Origin: Liquidambar formosana
Lineage: Eukaryota; Streptophyta; Magnoliopsida; Saxifragales; Altingiaceae
DNA length: 64,000 nucleotides
NCBI GenBank assembly: GCA_039720395.1
Contig: CM077831.1
Location: forward strand, 9,970,333-10,034,332
Direction: 5' to 3'
The notes below the pieces were generated by a model, which had not been told where the DNA came from, did not search any database, and saw only the letters and a list, made by a program, of their open reading frames with translations. How positions within the stretch are numbered: the stretch's first letter is position 1; each line of letters starts with the position of its first letter. Shown here in pieces: positions 57,506 to 64,000 of the stretch. Both the position numbers and the translations under genes were made by a program.

Positions 57506-58116
57506 CTATTCATGAGTCACCAGAGCCTTGTCCAACCTTTCTTTAATGCATCCTCTACCTATCCTATTATTACACCAAGTGAATTTTGGCCCATTGAAAC
57601 CTAGATCTTTGAAGTTACAACTAGCAATGGCTTGACAAAAATCACGCATCTGCCATTCGGCGCGGTTTGAACCTCCCCATTTTTCCCTTAACTCCACAAT
57701 TTCATTAAAATCTCCAATGCACATCCATGGAACTTGTGGACTACTATTCAAGCTCTACAATAAATCCCATGAGTGCTTCCTATAGACACCTCAGGATAAC
57801 CGTAAAAGCCCGTGAGCTGCCAGTCACCATTATCATCCCGAACCATTACATCAATGTGGTTAGTCGAAAAACTCAAGAGCTCTACATTTGAACTAGAATG
57901 CCATAGCAAGGCAAAACCCCCTGCTCTGTTACTATCATCACACATTAAACCATTAGCATATCCCAATTTGCATTTAATTCTTTCCATCTCCCTCCCTTGT
58001 AATTTTGTCTCAATTAAGAACACTATACTAGGAACTTTCCTCTTCACTAAATCATGAAGGGCTCTAACTGTTCGAGGGTTCCCAAGCCCTTGACAGTTAA
58101 AACTTAAGATTTTCAT
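57506..58116 (-). pseudogene. LINE apurinic-type endonuclease domain
   Basis: Starts at the ORF2 ATG (MKILSFNCQGLGNPRTVRAL). FLIETKL supplies the catalytic Glu region, followed by GGFALLWHSS and TGFYGYPE. A break at about 57750 leads to VPWMCIGDFNEIV, FTWCNNRIGRGCIKERLDKA. The expected C-terminal S-D-H motif is in the decayed stretch after 57506. This nuclease nicks target DNA. It is broken by at least two stops or frameshifts. Confidence 0.9.
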
Positions 58117-58502
58117 TGCAGTCGGCGGGACTGGGCACCAGTCCTCGCCTATATATCAGTGAGAGTCATCTCATTCCCATTCTCAACATCGCTGCTGCTG
58201 CGACGCTTCTTCAGTGACCCCTCCACCAATGTTGATGGTGGCCCTACATCCTTGTCATCACATTTATAATTTTTTCTCTTTGGCACCAGTTTGCTATTGT
58301 TAGACCTGCCTCCGAACTTACCGTCGTTTCACAAGTCCGCCTCTTCCAACGTTTGTTTCTAATCAATGGTGATTCCGCTGTGGTCGTTTCATGTGCCATC
58401 TGGTCCATACCTTCACTAGGCTTAACTTTGGTCAATGGGACCCATTCCATATTTACTAAGCCAATATCTGGATTCTGCGTACCCATATCATCTACTCCTA
58501 CT
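58117..58502 (-). pseudogene. LINE ORF1 C-terminal remnant (5' truncated)
   Basis: An 80-residue frame (58486-58244) lies before ORF2, with basic text RNKRWKRRTCETTV but no complete zinc knuckle. Its location directly upstream of the endonuclease suggests the tail of ORF1. The LINE ends at 58502, next to the target duplication, so the remainder of ORF1 was never copied. Confidence 0.5.
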
Positions 58503-58627
58503 TCCTTATCTTTTTTATTTGTTTTGTGTAAACTTTAAAAACATATTTTTATTTATTTAAATTTCTCTATTTCAACAAATGGCGATCAAAACCCGTGGTT
58601 CACATCAATCGTGGAGACCAGCTAACC

Positions 58628-59550
58628 ACTTAAGTGGGCGTGTGACATGGTGATGATGTGGAATATTTGATAGAATAATTTTTCTTTAAAAAAAAAAAAA
58701 CACAAAAACAAAATGAGATCACATTTGAGTTTAAACCCACCCAAAAAGACGATTTGACTACCCCTTTCTTATTTCCCTTCCCCACAAACACAAACCCCAA
58801 TGCTTCGACGGAAATTTGACGGCAGCAGCGTGATTACTCGATGACTGGCAACAATGTGACTACTCGATGACGGCAACAACGTGACTACTCGATGACGGCA
58901 GTGGCATGACTGTGAGACAACAGTGGTGGCGAGACTCTGGATGGGTTAGGGAATAAAAGATATTGGTGGACGACGAAGCCACAAATGGATGACGATGCCT
59001 GCAAATGACGATGGTTACGGCATGACGATCTCCTCTCTCATTTCTTTTTCTCACCAAACCATAGCTGGGGTTCAAATATACCCAAGAAGCGAACCGGTGG
59101 TGAACTATTGATTTTTTCTTTAATCTCCTCCCACCAAATGTAGCTTTTGATTTGCCTAAAATAATTGTTGTTAACTGATGATTGGATAAGTGATATTCTA
59201 TTTAAATGTGGTTGATTTTTGCTTAAGTGTGTTCTTTTTTTCTTTTTTTTTTATTTATAATAAAATATCATTAGTGCAATTGATAAAGTTAAATTTGTGT
59301 GAAATTTGATGGTTCCAGTTTAATTCATCAAGTAGTCGTGTTGCTACCGTTAAACTGAAGTTTTTGTTGCCATTGTCAGTGAAGTTAGGGTTGGTTTTTG
59401 TGTTTGTGGGGAAGGGAAATGAGAAAGGCGGAGTCGGATCTTGGGTGAGTTTAAACTTTAATCTGATCCCTTTTTGTTCTTTCTTCATTTTTAACAAAAG
59501 TTATTTTATCAAATATTCCACATCATCACCATATCACATGCACATCCTAA
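58628..59550. mobile_element. Short non-autonomous TIR element (about 0.9 kb)
   Basis: Imperfect inverted arms of about 170 bp lie at 58628-58800 and 59376-59550. They share ATGGTGATGATGTGGAATA, GTTTAAAC-type and TTTCCCTTCCCCACAAACAC sequences. No transposase is encoded. The superfamily is uncertain and no clear target duplication was found. The element lies just outside the end of the older Tat LTR. Confidence 0.5.
58818..58918. repeat. 25-26 bp minisatellite
   Basis: About four tandem copies of GACGGCA(A/G)CA(A/G)(C/T)GTGA, each followed by CTACTCGAT, the last diverged, inside the TIR element. No coding significance is apparent. Confidence 0.75.
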
Positions 59551-60397
59551 ATTCTGATCTAGTATACTTGCATACTGCATGACGGATAGGTCTATGGTAT
59601 ACTTCGTATTAATTAATTTACATTCAAATAAGTTGATTGATTCCGCTCAAACGCAAGTTAATAATTTTTTAAAATACTTTTCATCCTCGGTCTCATAGGT
59701 CATCCTATTGTGATTCCGTGACTCTAGAATTTCAAGTATAAATTTTGAATCATGAATAACTTTGAACTTTGAACTTTGAACCCTTATCTATGCGATTAGT
59801 ACCAAATGAGCCAATTGAGCTAAGCCAAGATTTGAAGCGTTTGAGTTTGGCTCATTTAAATGCTTGATTATCTCAAATTTTGTTTGTCATGAGTTGAGCC
59901 GTGTTGAGCTGAGGTTTGGTTGCTAGATTGAACTTGGTTCATTTACTAAATTAATGATCCCTTACTGAGCTCGTTCACAAGCTTGTTCACGAGTGGCTTG
60001 GTTTGCTTGTAGCGTCATAAGCTAAGACTCATTTAATATCTATATCTATATCTATTTTATTTTTATTTTTTGGTAAACCTATATATATCTATACGACTTA
60101 TAAAAGTTTCTTAAGCAGAACACATTTTGATTGACAACATTATTCTCACTTAAAATTATAAATACATTTCTACCCTTATTACTTTAGAATCAATTTTTTA
60201 TTATATCAATTTTATCTTTATTTATAAATCTAATTTATCTCATTCTACAAAAGACCCAACTCCACCTAACGTTATCTCATTAATTGAGGTGCCAACTACT
60301 ATGACAAAAATTACGTGTCCCACACATTTAATGCAACTAGATATGGGCACACGTGAATAATATTTAAATAATAAAAAATATATAAAAATTCATAAAT

Positions 60398-60445
<48 letters not shown>

Positions 60446-61263
60446 ATATACATGGAAATATAATTATTTGTTACTTTTTGTTGAAAACATAAATCTCGTT
60501 TTAGAGATATGTATATATGTATATATTATGTTCTTAATATATATGTATCTCATTTAGGTCATAAGAATGGATGCTCAACGTAATAGGTCAAACTTCCTTT
60601 CATGGTTAAGAGTCATGGTAGGAATAGGAAGTTGACTAGGAGACATTCATAGTAATGGAGGTTATGTAGAATTCATGAAGTAAACGTCCTTATCTTTCTT
60701 TCTTCTTTTTTTGCTAGAAAATAACATTTTTAATTGTTTAATTAAATATAGGGGCGCAAATAAGTATTTAAAATTTAAAATAAGGGTGTAATAGTCAATC
60801 AAAAGTTTTTATGAGATACAAACTTTGATAGGTAGTACATAAAATAGTTTTAACTCTAGATAATTTGAATCTCACACTCAAAGTGAGAGTAGAGAAGGGA
60901 AACACCTTGTATTTATAGATATACATGTTACAAAGAAGGTAATGATGTGTTGTACAATCAATCCCTTTGATTATGGGATGTGAATACAGAATTTATGATT
61001 ACTTTCCAAACCAAGAATATATACAGAGAAATATGCTCCAAATCTGATCATTAACTATTAAAATACCCAATCAATGGAAGTGCTGAAATTATGGTTAATC
61101 TTGGCTACTGTTAATGCTGAGATTATGGCTGAGATACTGTTGTTGCTAATTGTTTGGGATCTAAAGTATTCAGATTTGAATGATTTGAATTCTTTGCTCT
61201 ATCACTTCTCAAATTGGGCCGAGGATAAAGGCCTAATTTGCTTGGTAAGTATGTTGGCTAATT
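59551..61263. other. AT-rich spacer with microsatellite; no gene seen
   Basis: No coding region recognised. A TA microsatellite lies at about 60402-60445. A stretch with GAGCTCGTTCACAAGCTTGT and related GAGCT/AGCTC words (about 59810-60010) resembles widespread plant repeats but was not assigned. Between about 60850 and 61070, minus-strand CTATAAATACAAGG and TTTCCCTTCTCTACTCTC resemble an LTR promoter end, so this could be LTR debris of the adjacent copia element. Confidence 0.45.
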
Positions 61264-61685
61264 GTTGGGAGAAGGAAATAAACTGAATACGAAGAGTACC
61301 AAAGGCTACCTTGAAATAGCGGAAGCTTATAATGAAAAGAAATAGCCTTTATATAGGCTGCAAAACCTAATTCGACTAGAATTATAACTTTTGGAAAGAA
61401 ATAACTAAAATAAGGTAAAATACAAAAAATTCCAAAAATAGAGAAATTCTAATTAAAAGCATAAATCAAAATCCCTAAACTTAAGCAACAATCTGGTAAA
61501 ACGACAACTCCAAACAGCAATTGCAGCTCTCAAAATTAAGCAGCAAATTATTACCAAAAATAGCAAAAATGCTCTTTTGAAGGCCAAAACGAAGGAATTT
61601 GCCCAAAAAACAGCATAGGTCCTGGCTAAAGGCAGGAGTATTGAATAACACATCGATTCTAAGTCACCCACTGAATTTCACACAA
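61264..61685 (-). repeat. Possible short LTR (candidate)
   Basis: On the minus strand the block starts near TGTGTGAAATTC and ends CTTCTCCCAACA, about 420 bp, with a TATA-like CCTATATAAAGG near 61350. It follows the copia RNase H remnant and could be its 3' LTR or a separate insertion. No matching second LTR or clean target duplication is visible, so confidence is low. Confidence 0.3.
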
Positions 61686-61749
61686 TTCTGACGTTTGACC
61701 CTTCTCTCCCTATTAGTTCTTTTTTCTGATTTTGTTTTTGGAGGTCCCT

Positions 61750-64000
61750 CTGTGTTAGGAATTCTTCTGCAATCTGTTTTACATCACACCTTCTCACGAA
61801 CATAATGATAATGGAGCTCGATATGCTTGGATCTCCCACGGAAGATTAGATTAACTATCATATATAAAGCACTAAGGTTGTCACAATGAAGAGTAGGAGG
61901 CCAAGATAAGGCGACACCAATGTCTCAAAGAATAATTGAGAGCCAAGTTAATTCAGTAGCAGAAGATGCCGTAGCACGATACTCTGCTTCCGCACTTCAA
62001 CGACTTATAGTTGGTTATTTCTTGGAAGTATATACTCCAAGAAAGATAGTTACTGCCCAAAAAAGTACAAAACCTAGTAGTAGACCGACTAGTTAGGGAC
62101 ATCCTACCTAATTGGCATCTAAAAAGGCATAAAGATTAAATTAAGGTGCTGGAGAGTGCCGACAACTGCTACGATAGTATGTAGGATCTGGGAAGAGTGC
62201 ATCATCTGAGGATACTTTTCGATCATTGATGGCCATAGGGGTAGAAATTGTTTTGCAGTTAGACATTTGGGCACGAGCAAGAAGATCATGGGTATGTTTG
62301 GCTTGGTACAAATAGAGTCAATCGGATGAAGAGTGGACTTTAACCCCCAAGAAATAATGTAAGTAACCAAGATCGTTGATAGCAAATTCTTTCCCAAGAC
62401 GAGTGATGAACCAATTACTAAGCCTTGGGTTATGACCAATTAGAATTATGTCATCTTCATAAACGAGGAGAAGAACTACTGTACCATACTTGGAGTGACA
62501 TACAAAAAGTGAGGGTTTAGATGTACTGCAAAAGAATCCCAAGTGATGAAGGAAGTTACTGAGCCTATCAGACCATGCTCGTGGTGCTTGCTTGAGGCCA
62601 TAAAGATCTTTTCTTAATTGATATACATGGTGAGGCAGGGATATGTCTTTGAAGCCAAGGGGTTGCTTCATGTATACTGGCTCATTAAGAAATCCATGAA
62701 GAAATGCATTTTTCACATCGAGTTGGTGAATAGTCCATCCCTTTACAGTGGCCACTGTAAGAACCATTCGAATACTACACGGTTTAACTATCGGTGATAA
62801 AGTCTCAACAAAGTCTACTCCTTCAACTTGAGTGAACCATTTGGCAACAAGTCGTGCTTTAAGACGATTAAGACTACCATCAGGTTAGAGTTTGGTTTTG
62901 AAGACCCATTTACATCCTACCACATTCATATTGGGTGTTCATGGAATAAGGTCCCATGTGTGGTTAATGTAAAGTGCACCAAGCTCATCGTTCATTGCTG
63001 CTAGCCAACCAGGATGTTTAAGGGCTGATTTGGGTGATTTAGGTTTAAAGGAGTACTGGTATCAAGAAGAGCATAACGTGGGTTGGGTTTAATGACACCT
63101 TTCATGGATCTTGTGATCATAGTGTGTGATGTTTGAGATAGAGACGAAGGATTTGCACAAGTAGCATGATCATGCTCAAGTAGGTGTATCTCAAGTTACT
63201 AAAAATCATCATGGTAAGGCAGTATGACTTGCTGATCTGTTGCATTTTGTGAAAACCCATTGTCCTCTCGTGGTATGGAAATCTCAATCCTAGGAAGATG
63301 ATCCCCAGCTGGTTGTGTGGAAGGCTCAATCTCAGGGCGTGCAATTGGCTTTGTTTTAGTACAATCAACACCATCAGCTGGTGGATCGAGCACTCTAGCC
63401 ATGGTGTCCATTCTTATAGGTTCGGTAGTATCCAAACTTGGAAATGGATTACTAGATAACATATTTGAAGGGACAGACTTGCATGAGGAAAACAAGATCC
63501 ATCAGTACATAATTCTTTAGTGAGTGTTTCTATATCAGGTTGGCCAAGCCATTCTCTAAAAATGGATGCCTCCCCCATTTCCCTGGTTGGATCATGAAGA
63601 GAAGCGGGGTCTATATATGGTAAACAAGACTCATCAAAGACTACATATCTTGATATCTAGATTCGACCTGTTGGTAGATATAAGCACCAATATCCTTTGT
63701 ATTTGTTATTATATCCCAAAAAGACGCATGGCAAAGATTTCGGATCTAATTTAGTTTTTGAATAACTACCAAGGAATGGGAAGCACTGATACCCAAACAC
63801 CTGTAGTGACGAATAGTCAAGTTGTTTACCAAATAGACAATAAAAAGGTGATTCCATTTTAAGGATTGGTGATGGCAATATGTTTATCAGAAGCACAGCA
63901 ACTGAAAAATATTCAATCCAGTACCTTTTTCATACATTGGCATGAAGCATCATAGTTAACCCAAGTTCTTGAATATTTCTATGTTTCCTTTCCGTAACCC
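61750..64000 (-). pseudogene. pol: Decayed copia gag-pol fragment (integrase, RT, RNase H), cut by window edge
   Basis: Minus strand, entering from the right edge. The integrase C-terminal region is at 63896-63657 (QVFGYQCFPFLGSYSKTKLD, LPCVFLGYNNKYKGYWCLYL). Linker fragments lie between about 63650 and 62900. RT is at about 62880-62130: IHQLDVKNAFLHGFLNEPVY, DLYGLKQAPRAW, then LLLVYEDDIILIG, where the usual YVDD reads YEDD. Then GYLHYFLGVKV. RNase H text is at about 61990-61800 (ATELTWLS, LHCDNLSALYM, RSKHIELHYHYVRE). Several stops and frame changes occur. The motif style fits Ale- or Ivana-type copia elements, but the clade is not certain. Confidence 0.8.

Larger units (their letters stand above)
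32555..58502 (-). mobile_element. 5'-truncated L1-type LINE with RNase H, split by a copia element
   Basis: Bounded by the 9-bp target duplication TCCTTATCT at 32546-32554 and 58503-58511. The poly-A tail appears as a T run from about 32561. Own sequence is 32555-35011 and 56385-58502, about 4.6 kb. Minus-strand domains in order are a remnant ORF1 end, apurinic endonuclease, reverse transcriptase, zf-RVT and RNase H. All are broken by stops and frameshifts. The 5' end begins within ORF1, a usual outcome of incomplete reverse transcription. Confidence 0.9.
26992..58604 (+). mobile_element. 3' LTR of an older Tat element, split by nested insertions
   Basis: The LTR begins TGTAGACACCCC at 26992 after a PPT and ends GGTTCACA at 58604. 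Its own sequence is 26992-27448, 30551-32554 and 58512-58604. The pieces are separated by a reversed solo LTR and by a LINE that itself holds other elements. A TATAAATT lies near 30722. A palindromic cassette with AACCGGT/AACTGGTT words lies at 27362-27418. TACGTAGGCGCTC is near 32105 and TGGCGACTCC at 32539-32548. It is related to, but clearly diverged from, the LTR at 5954. The upstream body of this element is missing except the tandem-repeat tail. Confidence 0.85.

Noticed and set aside
1..64000. tRNA, rRNA, organellar insertions or a host single-copy gene
   Set aside because: No tRNA-like cloverleaf, rRNA block, plastid or mitochondrial gene text, or multi-exon host gene outside the transposable elements was recognised by reading. 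tRNA-like strings are only PBS matches.

Overview
The window is nuclear DNA of a seed plant, most likely a eudicot with a repeat-rich genome. The evidence is Ty3/gypsy (Tat and Tekay-like) and Ty1/copia LTR retrotransposons, an L1-type LINE, TIR DNA elements, TTTAGGG/AAACCCTAA telomere-type motifs and plant-style introns. I find no convincing single-copy host gene, rRNA, tRNA or CRISPR. Practically all of the sequence is transposable elements nested inside each other.

Layout. 1-5656: an LTR-like AT-rich repeat, a minus-strand solo LTR (1304-3536, target duplication ACTGT), a fragment of a related LTR and a Mutator-like TIR element. 5657-5953, 26698-26991 and the split LTR 26992..58604 are the 3' end of an old Tat element. 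Into its tail a complete, younger Tat element was inserted (5954-26697, TSD GTATG). Into its 3' LTR went a reversed solo Tat LTR (27449-30545, TSD CCTAT) and a 5'-truncated L1 LINE (32555-58502, TSD TCCTTATCT). The LINE was split by a Ty1/copia element (35017-56384, TSD CAAAA). The 5' LTR of that copia element was split by a non-autonomous Tekay-like element arranged LTR-internal-LTR-internal-LTR (36623-48295, TSD TTTAT, 4528-bp period). 58605-64000 holds a TIR element, AT-rich spacer and a decayed minus-strand copia pol gene cut by the window edge.

The complete Tat element carries gag, an aspartic protease with a G-patch-like segment, a probable in-frame intron, reverse transcriptase, two RNase H domains and integrase on the plus strand. 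It also carries two genes on the opposite strand between integrase and the 3' LTR: a PMD/DUF7745-like ORF and a six-exon plant-mobile-domain gene. Frameshifts and stops, several readable as CAG to TAG, disable this copy, although its two LTRs differ by only about 1-2 percent.

The most unusual signals are structural. (1) In the copia leader, three stem-loops share an identical 17-nt loop but have unrelated, self-complementary stems. (2) Upstream of the Tat 3' LTR lies a chain of short hairpins with different stems but mostly GAA or GCA 3-nt loops. (3) A cassette bounded by inverted CTCGGGTRACC arms recurs in the Tat LTRs and next to both antisense genes. (4) Nearly every LTR family here has its own private palindrome next to its TATA box. 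(5) The internal region of the Tekay-like element is non-coding and rich in hairpins. All coordinates and similarities come from reading the sequence; no database search or alignment program was run.
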